The position numbers were made by a program, and so were the translations under genes. A stretch of 64,000 bases of DNA from Aquamicrobium zhengzhouense. Lineage in GTDB: Bacteria > Pseudomonadota > Alphaproteobacteria > Rhizobiales > Rhizobiaceae. The DNA is taken from assembly GCF_016124105.1 (NCBI RefSeq), contig NZ_JADGMQ010000002.1:434001-498000 (forward strand), read 5' to 3'. Of this stretch, positions 8,755 through 16,276 are shown piece by piece. Numbering within the stretch: position 1 is the first letter of the stretch; each line of letters opens with the position of its first letter. The notes under the pieces were generated by a model, which was not told the origin of the DNA, ran no database searches, and saw nothing but the letters and a program-made list of their open reading frames with translations.

Positions 8755-9408
8755 ATGGCCACCGACGACAAGGCGATGCCACAACGCAAGGACATTCCGG
8801 TACTGATCCTTGCAGGAGGACAGGCAACGCGGATGGGCGGTGGCGACAAGGCACTGTTGAAGCTGGGCAAAGAAACCCTGCTCGATCACATCCTGACGAG
8901 ATTGCGGCCTCAGACCAGCGTGATCCTTCTGAACGCGAACGGGGATGCGCAACGCTTCAAGGAATACGGACTGGATGTCATTCCTGACACGGTAGAGGAT
9001 TGGCCGGGGCCGCTGGCGGGCGTTCTTGCAGGTCTCGAATGGGCGTTCGCACATGGGCATGAGAAGCTGATATCCGTCGCCGCGGATACGCCCTTCGTGC
9101 CCGATGATCTCGTTGAAAGTCTGGAGCAAGCCGCGCAGAGCCAGATGGTGCCGGTTGCACTCGCTGCCTCGAGGGACGAAAACGGCTCGCTACGCCGCCA
9201 TCCCACATTTGGCTTGTGGCCTGTCTCGATACGCGCTGACCTGCGTGCGCAGCTCGAAGCGGGGCAGCGGCGTGTTGGTGCTTTTGCCGACCGGCATGGA
9301 GCGGCATGCGCGCTTTTCGAAGGAGACGAGGGCGATCCGTTTTTCAACGTGAATACACCGGATGATCTTGAGATCGCCACGCAGCGGCTGGAACGCGTGC
9401 CGTCTTAA
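8755..9408 (+). CDS. mobA: Molybdenum cofactor guanylyltransferase MobA
   Basis: Transfers GMP from GTP to molybdopterin to form the guanine dinucleotide cofactor, in the cytoplasm. The nucleotide-binding N-terminus reads PVLILAGGQATRMGGGDKAL, the standard MobA signature with its Lys. DWPGPLAGVLAGL and SVAADTPFVPDDL follow, and PFFNVNTPDDLE closes the protein in the usual way. Length 217 residues, normal for MobA. ATG 8755 is chosen; ATG 8731 and ATG 8776 are also possible. It is followed by a small broken membrane gene. Confidence 0.9.
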   Translation: MATDDKAMPQRKDIPVLILAGGQATRMGGGDKALLKLGKETLLDHILTRLRPQTSVILLNANGDAQRFKEYGLDVIPDTVEDWPGPLAGVLAGLEWAFAHGHEKLISVAADTPFVPDDLVESLEQAAQSQMVPVALAASRDENGSLRRHPTFGLWPVSIRADLRAQLEAGQRRVGAFADRHGAACALFEGDEGDPFFNVNTPDDLEIATQRLERVPS

Positions 9409-9429
9409 GTTTCGCGACGGGGAGGTCGT

Positions 9430-9613
9430 ATGCTTCGGATCTTGCTGGTCTGCGTGCTGGTCGCCGCGACCGCTTATTTCGCCATTAGACTGGTCCGCGA
9501 GGTGCAGAAGGCCGACATTGACTGGCGAGGTGTCGGCGTGTCGGCAGGTATTCCTGCTCGTCGCCCTTTACCTCAGTTACCTCACCGGGATCGGTGGGCT
9601 GATCGCGGCCTGA
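9430..9613 (+). pseudogene. Small two-helix membrane protein gene with a 1-base frameshift
   Basis: GGGGAGG precedes ATG 9430. The first frame encodes MLRILLVCVLVAATAYFAIR and then REVQKADIDWRGVGVSAG. Near 9549-9551 the sense moves to the next frame, which reads FLLVALYLSYLTGIGGLIAA and stops at 9613. The joined product would be about 60 residues with two membrane helices around a charged turn. Deleting one base at GGTATTCC restores it. This is a real frameshift or a sequencing error; the function is unknown. Confidence 0.6.
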
Positions 9614-9616
9614 TCG

Positions 9617-9656
9617 GGCAAAAGCGCGGGTTTTTGGTCGCCGCGCGCTTTTTGCC
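9617..9656. terminator. Bidirectional terminator between convergent genes
   Basis: GGCAAAAGCGCG (9617-9628) pairs with CGCGCTTTTTGCC (9644-9656) with one bulged base. The A/T runs sit in the stem, so it can act for the rightward mobA unit and the leftward methyltransferase. Confidence 0.65.
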
Positions 9657-9660
9657 GATC

Positions 9661-10476
9661 CTAACGCGTCAGGTGGAGGCGAGCGGCGTAAAGGGCGATC
9701 GCCGCAGCGTTTGACACGTTGAGCGAGCGGATCGCGCCAGGCATGTCGAGGCGGGCGAGGGCGGTGACGGTCTCGCGCGTCTTCTGCCTCAAGCCCTTGC
9801 CCTCGGCGCCAAGTACCAGCGCGATCTTCGCGCCCGAAAAGGTGTTTTCAAGTTCGGCAGGGCCTTCCGAATCGAGCCCGATCGTCTCGAAGCCGGCATC
9901 GTGCAGCTCTCCGAGCGCGTCGGCCAGATTGCGGACCTCGATATGGTCGATGTGCTCCAGCGCGCCGGATGCCGATTTTGCAAGGACGCCTGTCTCTGCA
10001 GGACTGTGGCGGGCAGTGGTGATGAGGGCACCTGCGCCAAACGCCACCGCCGAGCGCATGATCGCGCCGACATTGTGCGGATCGGTCACCTGGTCGAGGA
10101 CCAGAACCAGCTTCGTGTCGGTGAGGGCGGACAGGCGCTTTGGTGTCAGCGTCTCTGCCTCCAGCAGCACGCCTTGATGCACGGCGTCGTCACTCAGCTC
10201 CCGATCAATCGCCCGCGGCTCGACGATTTCCACCGGGAACGGAAGATCGAGCGGCTCGGAGAGCTCCAGGCGCGCAAGCGCGTTTCGCGTCACCAGCATG
10301 CGCGTGATCTTGCGTGCCGGATTGTCGAGCGCTGCACGCACCGTGTGCAGGCCGTAGAGGCGCACGAGGCGATCGTTCGGCTTGCTTGCATCCTTTTGCG
10401 TGCGGTCGCGATATTCGCGGCGCAGGCGCGCGTAGTGGCTGTCCTTGGGTGTGGGTGATTTCGGGTCTCTTGTCAT
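9661..10476 (-). CDS. rlmB: TrmH-family RNA 2'-O-methyltransferase (RlmB-like)
   Basis: SPOUT-class methyltransferase that probably methylates G2251 of 23S rRNA. Of 271 residues, the N-terminal part (LYGLHTVRAALDNPARKI) is the substrate-binding domain. The C-terminal knot holds the three family motifs: DPHNVGAIMRSA, LVLGAEGKGLR and LNVSNAAAIALYA. ATG 10476 gives MTRDPKSPTPKD; an upstream ATG at 10572 would add an unlikely N-terminus. The long basic N-terminal lead (about 35 residues) is common in alphaproteobacterial versions. TrmH paralogues cannot be fully excluded. Confidence 0.87.
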   Translation of the reverse strand: MTRDPKSPTPKDSHYARLRREYRDRTQKDASKPNDRLVRLYGLHTVRAALDNPARKITRMLVTRNALARLELSEPLDLPFPVEIVEPRAIDRELSDDAVHQGVLLEAETLTPKRLSALTDTKLVLVLDQVTDPHNVGAIMRSAVAFGAGALITTARHSPAETGVLAKSASGALEHIDHIEVRNLADALGELHDAGFETIGLDSEGPAELENTFSGAKIALVLGAEGKGLRQKTRETVTALARLDMPGAIRSLNVSNAAAIALYAARLHLTR

Positions 10477-10647
10477 GGGTGTTCTATAGCGGTGTGGCGA
10501 TGCGTTGGATACTGTTGAAAAATGCTTCTCAGACCAGTTGACAGTCGCGTCCGCGGACGCCATAAGGCCCACGCAACTTCGAACGAAGCACCTCGCTTCC
10601 CCGCCGAAGTTGTTCGAAAGCCTCTTCGCATGGCTCCGACGTAGTAC

Positions 10648-10732
10648 GGAGGAATGCCCGAGTGGTTAAAGGGGACGGACTGTAAATCCGTTGGCTATGC
10701 CTACGTTGGTTCAAATCCAACTTCCTCCACCA
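10648..10732 (+). tRNA. tRNA-Tyr (GTA)
   Basis: Acceptor GGAGGAA pairs with TTCCTCC and an encoded CCA follows. The anticodon loop CTGTAAA gives anticodon GTA. A long variable arm (class II) is present, as expected for bacterial tRNA-Tyr. It is 85 bases long and co-oriented with tRNA-Gly downstream. Confidence 0.96.
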
Positions 10733-11155
10733 CTACGATCCGGATGCCGCGAAGATCGGGTGCTTTCAGCCCTTGGGGCGAGTTTCAAGAAAATCTCCCG
10801 TTTGATCTCGATGTAACGGCGTTGCGGCCTGCGTTCTTTTGTTTCTTGCAGGCAAGACGACACCGATTCGCCAGCGCCGCTTTGGTTTGTGCAGCTTGAA
10901 CCGTGTTGCGGCTCTCGATACGCCGCTCGATCAAAAATTCCAGGGATTTCATACTGCTTTGCCAGATGGTGCGCGTGGCCTTGCAGGGCCGGCGAATATG
11001 CCCCGGGCGCTGCTTTCAGCCGGCCAGCCGCATCGCTGACAATCGCGCTGGAAGCCGTTGGAAGAGGAGCGGGACAACGAAGATCCACAATCTTCGGAAA
11101 CCGGGTGCAGATCGTCTTGACGAGTGCCAAGGAGTTCACTAGTAGCACATGTGTC
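10733..11155. other. Intergenic spacer between tRNA-Tyr and tRNA-Gly
   Basis: 423 bases with no gene I can support. Several open frames cross it on both strands, but none has a ribosome site or a recognisable product. Confidence 0.6.
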
Positions 11156-11229
11156 GCGGGTATAGCTCAATGGTAGAGCAGCAGCCTTCCAAGCTGAATA
11201 CGCGGGTTCGATTCCCGCTACCCGCTCCA
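11156..11229 (+). tRNA. tRNA-Gly (TCC), prophage integration site
   Basis: Acceptor GCGGGTA pairs with TACCCGC and is followed by T and CCA. The anticodon loop CTTCCAA gives TCC. The phage integrase gene ends 73 bases beyond the 3' end and is convergent with the tRNA, the classical layout for a tRNA-targeting integrase. The attL core is therefore expected inside the 3' half of this gene, which remains intact. Confidence 0.96.
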
Positions 11230-11302
11230 AGCAACCCCTTGTAATCGTTAAGTAAAATTGCTCGCGGGTGGGTGGTCGTGTCACTGGCGTGTCACAGCCG
11301 TT

Positions 11303-12481
11303 TCACTTCCTCAGGCTGGCACGTGCGGCGGCGACTCGGCGATTGTTCTTCAGGTCGCCATTTCGGACGTAGCCAAGGGTCGTCTTGATGTTGGTGTGAC
11401 CGGCAAGTTTGCGGGCGGCGTCGATGTTGTCGGTTGCCTCTTCGGCCTCCGAAATTGCTCCGGCTCGCGTGTCCATCGATTGAACCTCGTCCGGCACCCC
11501 GGCCGCTCGTGCGACCTCCCGCCACTTGGTGGCGTAGTAGTTTTCCCGCCATGGCAGCCCGGTGTCTTCGCTCACAATAAGCGGGCCGACATTTGGCAGT
11601 TTTACTTTCTGACGAACCTCACTGACCAGCGGGCAGACCGAAAGGTCGTGCCGAACGGCGATCTTGCGTTCGCTGGTGTAGGGCGGGGTGAAGATCATCC
11701 CCTCATCAATGTCGCTGGCTGTAGGCCCGCGCCACTTGGTCTTGCCGCGGATGATACCGCCAGCATCGCCAGCCTGGACTGGTAGCCATTCGCCGATGAT
11801 GTGGATCCGTCTCAGCGCCGTGTCCCACTGGATCGCCTGCGTCAATGCAACCGACGGATAACCCATCTCGATTGCCTTCCCGCATATGGAACGGGCGTGC
11901 TCGTAGGTGAGCATGATGGTGCGGGTCGCTGGCTGCCTGAATCGGATCAGCGAGAGGATCTCTCGGGCTTGGGCGCAGCCTGGCAGGCGTTGCTCAACAC
12001 CGAACGAAAGCACCGAGCGCAATTTGCGGATGGCACCATGTCCGCGCCGTTCCCGACCCCTGGAGCTCCATTGGGTAAACCAGCGGCGGAAATCACTGCC
12101 GCCAAGTTTCGCAATCGCGCGATCACCAACGGTTTTCACGATCAACCGGAGCGACGGTTCGTAGTCGCGAATGCGCGTCGAGTGCTTGAGGTCGTGATAT
12201 GGCGAGTCCGGATGTGTCCGGTAGAGCCTGACAAGCGACTCGATCCGGCCGTCATAGACCGGGCCTTGCTCTATCGTGTCGAGATCAGCCAGCAGCTCGT
12301 CGGTCCACATGCGGCACAGGCGCGAGATCTCCTCGTCGTCGGTCCCCGTCGGGATCGGACGAACCGGAAGGCCATCCGGTGATCTTTTGCTCGCGCGTTT
12401 GGGGTTCCAGTAGTGGGCCAGGGTTCCATCCGCTCGTTTGCGGTACTGGTAGCCAGGCCTGTCTTTTCGCAGCCTAGTCAT
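11303..12481 (-). CDS. int: Tyrosine recombinase, prophage integrase
   Basis: A 392-residue site-specific tyrosine recombinase. Candidate catalytic residues are Arg224 or Arg225 (TALRRIHI), Arg339 in DTRAG, His362 in AGHTNIKTT and the nucleophile Tyr371 in LGYVR. The usual HxxR box is replaced by DTRAG, a variant seen in rhizobial phage integrases. The ATG at 12481 overlaps the stop of the upstream small gene by 8 bases, supporting co-transcription. It would integrate and, with the small upstream protein, excise the prophage at tRNA-Gly. Confidence 0.9.
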   Translation of the reverse strand: MTRLRKDRPGYQYRKRADGTLAHYWNPKRASKRSPDGLPVRPIPTGTDDEEISRLCRMWTDELLADLDTIEQGPVYDGRIESLVRLYRTHPDSPYHDLKHSTRIRDYEPSLRLIVKTVGDRAIAKLGGSDFRRWFTQWSSRGRERRGHGAIRKLRSVLSFGVEQRLPGCAQAREILSLIRFRQPATRTIMLTYEHARSICGKAIEMGYPSVALTQAIQWDTALRRIHIIGEWLPVQAGDAGGIIRGKTKWRGPTASDIDEGMIFTPPYTSERKIAVRHDLSVCPLVSEVRQKVKLPNVGPLIVSEDTGLPWRENYYATKWREVARAAGVPDEVQSMDTRAGAISEAEEATDNIDAARKLAGHTNIKTTLGYVRNGDLKNNRRVAAARASLRK

Positions 12482-12731
12482 CGAAGTTCTCTTCTCCATC
12501 AATTGCGGCGACGGGAATGTCGCCGCTGGCAGAAGAAACGATCCCGGCTCTGCGGTCAAAATATAGATCAACGGCCCTTCGGTCGGTCCGGTTGGTCAGC
12601 TTATCCTTTCGGGGGAAGGTGGGCGTGCAGCGCAGCCGGTTGAGCGCTCGTTCCGACAGTCCGAAATAGGCGCGCAACTCCGTGTCGTTCATGAAGCGCG
12701 GAGGCACCGAAAAACGGACATGCTGGTTCAT
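12474..12731 (-). CDS. Excisionase-like small DNA-binding protein
   Basis: An 85-residue protein directly upstream of int and overlapping it. It carries a short winged-helix-like segment (NDTELRAYFGLSERALNRL, then TFPRKDKLTNRTDRRAVDLYFDR) resembling the AlpA/excisionase (MerR-like) family, where FPxx and a following Arg-rich wing are typical. Position next to int supports an excision-control role. The ATG overlaps the stop of the previous gene as ATGA. Function is inferred from position and weak similarity. Confidence 0.7.
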   Translation of the reverse strand: MNQHVRFSVPPRFMNDTELRAYFGLSERALNRLRCTPTFPRKDKLTNRTDRRAVDLYFDRRAGIVSSASGDIPVAAIDGEENFDD

Positions 12732-13009
12732 CAGAACAAGCCTCCTGTCTCAATCGGGTTGGCGCAGCTCGGGCAGGTGTGGGTGAAGCGCTCGGCGGGT
12801 GGCTTGCCGGCGATGCGTGGCGTGCTGCCGAACAGGTCTTCGGTGCTGGCGTCGGCGGAGGCTGGGCCTGCCTTCTGGATGATCCAGCCGCCAGTCCTGG
12901 CGTCTGCGATCATAACCGCAAAATCTTCGGCGGCGTAGGTGTTCGGGTAGCTGGCGGGGCAGCTGTCGCAGCAGACCTGCAGCTTGCCGTTCTCGCGCGC
13001 GATGCTCAT
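12731..13009 (-). CDS. Phage protein with two CxxC pairs
   Basis: A 92-residue protein of unknown function. The N-terminal LQVCCDSCPASYP and the C-terminal THTCPSCANP supply a four-cysteine zinc-ribbon-like arrangement separated by about 65 residues. Both ends overlap neighbours as ATGA, so it is part of the leftward early operon. A DNA- or protein-binding adaptor is possible but not shown. Confidence 0.65.
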   Translation of the reverse strand: MSIARENGKLQVCCDSCPASYPNTYAAEDFAVMIADARTGGWIIQKAGPASADASTEDLFGSTPRIAGKPPAERFTHTCPSCANPIETGGLF

Positions 13010-13224
13010 GGCTTCACCTTTCGGATGGCGTTGCCGCTGGTGGTCATGCGATAACCGTCTGCGAACTCGACCAGGATGGTGTTGAAGCGTGCCGCGCGCA
13101 GCGGCCCGAAGGCGAGGCGCGGCGTTTCAATGGCACGTATGAATCGTGAGCGGGAGAGAACGCGGCATGGCTGATCTTTGCGGCCTTGCCGGTTCCAGCG
13201 GTAGATGTAGGGAAGGGATGTCAT
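13006..13224 (-). CDS. Small phage protein of unknown function
   Basis: 72 residues, basic (SRSRFIRAIETPRLAFGPLRAARF). The C-terminal half LVEFADGYRMTTSGNAIRKV has a beta-strand pattern. It overlaps both neighbours by four bases in the leftward early operon, which is the main support for its being real. I do not recognise a family. Confidence 0.6.
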   Translation of the reverse strand: MTSLPYIYRWNRQGRKDQPCRVLSRSRFIRAIETPRLAFGPLRAARFNTILVEFADGYRMTTSGNAIRKVKP

Positions 13225-13436
13225 ACCCGTTCGGGCTCCTTGCGCAGCATATAGCCAAGACCTGCCGCGCCATCTATGCGAAAGCCGTGCTTCCGCAGAA
13301 TGGTGATGTCATGGTAGATCGTGCGGGGACAGACACCGAATTGCGCGGCCATCTGGTCTGACGTCGCCATGCCTTTGCGAAGTTGATCGACCACAGCTTT
13401 TCGCCGGTTGCGGGCGGTGTTCTCACGAACGCTCAT
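13221..13436 (-). CDS. Helix-turn-helix protein (HTH_11/DeoR-like)
   Basis: 71 residues consisting almost only of a winged helix-turn-helix: VVDQLRKGMATSDQMAAQFG followed by VCPRTIYHDITILRKHGF, the typical recognition helix of HTH_11 proteins. It is too short to have a ligand domain, so it is probably a small phage regulator. It overlaps the HD-domain gene by 14 bases upstream and the next gene by 4 bases. Confidence 0.7.
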   Translation of the reverse strand: MSVRENTARNRRKAVVDQLRKGMATSDQMAAQFGVCPRTIYHDITILRKHGFRIDGAAGLGYMLRKEPERV

Positions 13437-14004
13437 GGCGGAGGTCCTCCAGTCTTTGGAACTCGCTGAGGAAGAGGTTCTTGGCGACGGTTTGCGGGAA
13501 GCAGTTGATCGTTATGCCGAGTGGTTCACGCATGCCGCTCCACGGTGCGGGCGGGGTGCACATGTTCTGGGCGGCCTCGTCGCTGAGGATCCGCCGGTCA
13601 GCATCCTTCACCGCTTCCGGCATCGTGTCGGTCGGCAGATCAAAGCACTGCGCGATGACGCGCATCAGGCGACCCTCTGCTTCCCGGTAGTCAGGCATCG
13701 AGATCTTGATCGGCCTTGGTAGGTCGACGAGGTAGGCTTCAGTCGCATCATGCAGCAAGCCCCACAGGCGCACGATCACCGGCGCGCCCTGGCTCTCAAG
13801 GTAGCGGGCGATGTAGAAGGAATGTTCCGCGACCGAATAGAAGCGGTTGCAGTGACCGGCGAAGCGGCATTGCATCGACAGTGCATGAGCGATGTCCTCG
13901 ATGTCGATATCCGCCGCATCCGGATCCAGAGGCCAGAACTGACGGCCGGTGAAAGTCTGGATCCAGTCGCCTTGGCGGTGATGGTGGGTGGGAATGGCGT
14001 TCAT
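13423..14004 (-). CDS. HD-domain phosphohydrolase (YfbR-like)
   Basis: 193 residues with the metal-binding HD signature: VAEHSFYIARYL supplies the first His, LLHDATEAYLVDLP the His-Asp pair, and VKDADRRIL the distal Asp. This layout is that of YfbR-type 5'-deoxynucleotidases, found often in rhizobial phages, where they could adjust nucleotide pools. Its ATG overlaps the preceding stop (ATGA). Activity is inferred from the family. Confidence 0.82.
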   Translation of the reverse strand: MNAIPTHHHRQGDWIQTFTGRQFWPLDPDAADIDIEDIAHALSMQCRFAGHCNRFYSVAEHSFYIARYLESQGAPVIVRLWGLLHDATEAYLVDLPRPIKISMPDYREAEGRLMRVIAQCFDLPTDTMPEAVKDADRRILSDEAAQNMCTPPAPWSGMREPLGITINCFPQTVAKNLFLSEFQRLEDLRHERS

Positions 14005-14264
14005 CAGTGCGACCTTTCGATTGCAACGCCGTGGTTTCCGAAAATGTCGGGCCGTTCCCGCACTGCGCGCGCGGCTTGTGCTGCGAATAGCTCGGCCTGT
14101 TCCGCGACTTGAGCGGGGGTGAGCTCGATGATTGCTGCGGCCATCATGGCGGCGGACATCAGCCGGGAGTAGGCAGCGACCGGGTCTTGCTCATGATCAT
14201 GGACCGTTGCGACGAGCATGAGCGTTTCGCGATCAAGCGGACGAAAATTGATCGTAACCTTCAT
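14004..14264 (-). CDS. Small phage protein of unknown function
   Basis: 86 residues from ATG 14264 (MKVTINFRPLDRETLMLVAT). The beginning looks like a short beta hairpin, the rest is helical and Ala-rich (LMSAAMMAAAIIELTPAQVA). It overlaps the HD-domain gene start and lies four bases after the small membrane-protein gene. A longer in-frame extension upstream to 14492 is rejected as antisense-type reading. No family is recognised. Confidence 0.6.
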   Translation of the reverse strand: MKVTINFRPLDRETLMLVATVHDHEQDPVAAYSRLMSAAMMAAAIIELTPAQVAEQAELFAAQAARAVRERPDIFGNHGVAIERSH

Positions 14265-14268
14265 GGCT

Positions 14269-14508
14269 TCATACTCCCGCGCAGTGCTTGAGCAACTGCT
14301 CGTATTTCGAGAGCTGGTTCCAGAGGACAGAGATGAAGAGCCCGGCACTGCCGAGGCAGGCGAGGACGGTGACGACTTGGGCGGCAAGGCAGCGCATGGC
14401 GAGCGCGGCCTTTTCGGCGTTGATCTCGCGCTGAAGCGCTTCCCCGTCGAGCGGCCCGAAGCCAGGATAGCGGTATTGCGGTTCGGCAACACGCGTGCGG
14501 ACGTCCAT
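14269..14508 (-). CDS. Small single-helix membrane protein, copy A of a duplicated gene
   Basis: 79 residues from ATG 14508. The N-terminal YRYPGFGPLDGEALQREIN is followed by one membrane helix (VVTVLACLGSAGLFISVLW) and a C-terminal SKYEQLLKHC. A near-identical second copy is encoded at 15715-15957. The function is unknown. The two copies bracket a pair of oppositely oriented accessory genes. Confidence 0.7.
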   Translation of the reverse strand: MDVRTRVAEPQYRYPGFGPLDGEALQREINAEKAALAMRCLAAQVVTVLACLGSAGLFISVLWNQLSKYEQLLKHCAGV

Positions 14509-14656
14509 CAATTTATCTCCTGGCGCTGGAAATAAAGAACAAGGAAGATCTGAATTAATGGAGCAAAGTGGAAGGAATCCTCGGAGCCGATCTGTGAATC
14601 TAGGTGGTTGCGAAGAATTCCCGTAGCGGGAAGACACGAATCATCTTTGTAATGTT

Positions 14657-14690
14657 GGTGCTGACGCGCGCTCCAACGCGCGTCAGCACC
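14657..14690. repeat. Perfect 14-bp inverted repeat
   Basis: Arms 14657-14670 and 14677-14690 (GGTGCTGACGCGCG and its complement) around CTCCAA. There is no T-tract. It sits between the leftward membrane gene and a rightward 33-residue frame, so it may insulate the accessory genes from the surrounding operon. Confidence 0.6.
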
Positions 14691-14718
14691 TATCACCAAC
14701 TCATCATAGGAGAGAAAC

Positions 14719-14820
14719 ATGAGCGGTGAATACGAAAAGAGGTCATTAGGAACGCGGCAGCCGAACAGAGCTCCGGACCGTAGATGGCTTGAGCCGCTCG
14801 CCAAAGAAACTGGAAAGTAA
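14719..14820 (+). CDS. 33-residue basic peptide (possible)
   Basis: ATG 14719 has AGGAGAG at correct spacing. The product starts MSGEYEKRSLGTRQP and ends LAKETGK; it is hydrophilic and basic with no recognised family. It lies on the plus strand in the accessory insert, after a strong inverted repeat. The ribosome site and position are the only support. Confidence 0.4.
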   Translation: MSGEYEKRSLGTRQPNRAPDRRWLEPLAKETGK

Positions 14821-14882
14821 TGTTGTAGATTACGAGTAATAGATCTGGAATAATAATCTGCATGTCGCAAAAATGATGAGTT

Positions 14883-14914
14883 GCGGGCTCGCCCATAGGA
14901 GTGAGCGAGCCCGC
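14883..14914 (+). terminator. 10-bp stem-loop, possible terminator
   Basis: GCGGGCTCGC (14883-14892) pairs with GCGAGCCCGC (14905-14914) around a 12-base loop, followed by TTAACC. It separates the 33-residue frame from the proline-rich gene. Confidence 0.4.
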
Positions 14915-14955
14915 TTAACCCCTCGAACCGGAATTTAAGCCGAGGAGTATTCAAG

Positions 14956-15096
14956 ATGAAAGAAAGTCCATGGCGCGCCAGCAAGGATCCAAAACCCCCA
15001 GCATCGCCTCCGAAGCCTCGACCCCCGTCCGGGGGGGGCGCAAGGTCGGATACCAACTTCGCTCCGCCTCCGCCGCCCCCGCGCAGGACGAAGTGA
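14956..15096 (+). CDS. Proline-rich 46-residue protein
   Basis: ATG 14956 follows GAGGAG. The sequence is mostly Pro, Lys, Arg and Gly: SKDPKPPASPPKPRPPSGGG, then FAPPPPPPRR. Its TGA overlaps the GTG of the next gene (GTGA), so the two are probably translationally coupled. Low complexity prevents family assignment, but the tight coupling suggests a two-component accessory module with the membrane protein. Confidence 0.6.
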   Translation: MKESPWRASKDPKPPASPPKPRPPSGGGARSDTNFAPPPPPPRRTK

Positions 15097-15611
15097 ACAG
15101 CGGGCATGAGGTCCGGTTCGACCTCACAGCAAACATTGCCTACCACGCGATCCGTGAGCAGTTTTTCGTCCGCATGTATCGACTGCTTACTGGTCTTCAG
15201 ATCCTCCTCGGGACCAGCGCCGTCGCCACACTCGTGCAGCAATGGCCTCGGGCGTCTATTCTTCTCTTGCTTGTCTCCGCGTTTGCGGGCGTCGTGCTTT
15301 TGGTCATCGACCCGTCCGGTTCCGCGCGGGATCACCGAATGTTCCGCACTCGCTTGCACGCAGTTCTTGCCACTCTGGAAGAGGTTGGTGAGAGCGTTGA
15401 ACAATTGCGGAAGGCCAAAGCCGAGGCGACGCGCATCGCGGGCGAGGCGCCGCCCGCTTTTCGCGCGGTGGCCGCCATAGCTTACAACACGGCCGTGAAC
15501 GCCACATACCGGGAGGAGGAAGCCGCTGCCTATCGATACAAAGTCGGGTTCTGGCAGCGTTTCTTCGCCAACATCTTTCCGATGCGCGGCACCAATTTCA
15601 GGAAGCCGTAG
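15093..15611 (+). CDS. Two-TM protein, SLATT-like (tentative)
   Basis: 172 residues from GTG 15093, overlapping the previous stop. The opening RFDLTANIAYHAIREQFF is followed by two close membrane helices (TGLQILLGTSAVATLV and ASILLLLVSAFAGVVLLVI), then a long helical cytoplasmic part (LHAVLATLEEVGESVEQL) and PAFRAVAAIAYNTAVNA. Two membrane helices followed by an alpha-helical tail recall SLATT-type effector domains, which act in membrane-targeting defence systems; similar proteins occur as accessory genes in prophages. The assignment is tentative. Longer starts upstream read the proline-rich gene out of frame. Confidence 0.65.
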   Translation: MNSGHEVRFDLTANIAYHAIREQFFVRMYRLLTGLQILLGTSAVATLVQQWPRASILLLLVSAFAGVVLLVIDPSGSARDHRMFRTRLHAVLATLEEVGESVEQLRKAKAEATRIAGEAPPAFRAVAAIAYNTAVNATYREEEAAAYRYKVGFWQRFFANIFPMRGTNFRKP

Positions 15612-15714
15612 CTTCGCTGTTGCCGACTCCTTCTGGCGAGGGAGGATGGGGTGAGGTCGGGTGAATGTCACTGTCACCCATGGATTTCCTTGCAAGGGCA
15701 ACTGTTCCCCCATC

Positions 15715-15957
15715 TCACACCCCTGCACACTGCTTGAGCAACTGCTCGTATTTCGAGAGCTGGTTCCAGAGGACAGAGATGAACAGGCCGGCGCTGGCGA
15801 GGCAGGCGATGACGGTTATCACCTGGGCGGCAAGGCAGCGCATGGCAAGCGCGGCCTTTTCGGCATTGATCTCGCGTTGAAGCGCTTCCCCGTCGAACGG
15901 GCCGAAGCCGGGGTAACGAAACACTGGTTCCGCAGTGGGGGAGTGCGCGGCCATCAC
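15715..15957 (-). CDS. Small single-helix membrane protein, copy B of a duplicated gene
   Basis: 80 residues. From FRYPGFGPFDGEALQREIN to the C-terminus it is nearly identical to the product of 14269-14508, differing by a few substitutions (VITVIACLASAGLF). The ATG overlaps the stop of the upstream gene (ATGA). The DNA copies align without gaps with an offset of 1446 bases. The function is unknown. Confidence 0.7.
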   Translation of the reverse strand: MMAAHSPTAEPVFRYPGFGPFDGEALQREINAEKAALAMRCLAAQVITVIACLASAGLFISVLWNQLSKYEQLLKQCAGV

Positions 15958-16244
15958 GCGACCTGCCGGACCATCTTCGCGTTGCCGTAGTTGCGGGCCT
16001 TGCGAAGGTTTTCTTCGGTGAGTTCGTCCTCGGTGAAGCCGCGAAGGGCGAGCGCTTCGCGATCGACGGTCTGGCCGGCGGCTGCAATGTCCAGCATCGC
16101 ATCACCCAGGCGCATATGAGCAGGGCGAGGATCTGCAGCTTGCCTGATGCTGGCAATGCGCAGGCGGTTGTAACGCGCCAGATGCGCGTTCACGCGCTCC
16201 GTTGCGGCAGGGTCATTGGCGAAGGTGAATTCGGAACGTGGCAT
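15954..16244 (-). CDS. First gene of leftward early operon, unknown function
   Basis: 96 residues: FTFANDPAATERVNAHLARY, then a helical middle and ENLRKARNYGNAKMVRQVA. Hydrophilic and probably helical. GGGAGAG precedes the ATG. It is the first gene behind the left operator pair and so an immediate early gene under repressor control. I do not recognise a family. Confidence 0.65.
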   Translation of the reverse strand: MPRSEFTFANDPAATERVNAHLARYNRLRIASIRQAADPRPAHMRLGDAMLDIAAAGQTVDREALALRGFTEDELTEENLRKARNYGNAKMVRQVA

Positions 16245-16276
16245 GAGGCTCTCCCGTGGAAATCGAGAGAGTTATA

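Noticed and set aside
14508-15728. 406-codon leftward open frame
   Set aside because: Crosses the proline-rich and two-TM genes, hairpins and a gene start; the rightward reading has ribosome sites and coupled starts.
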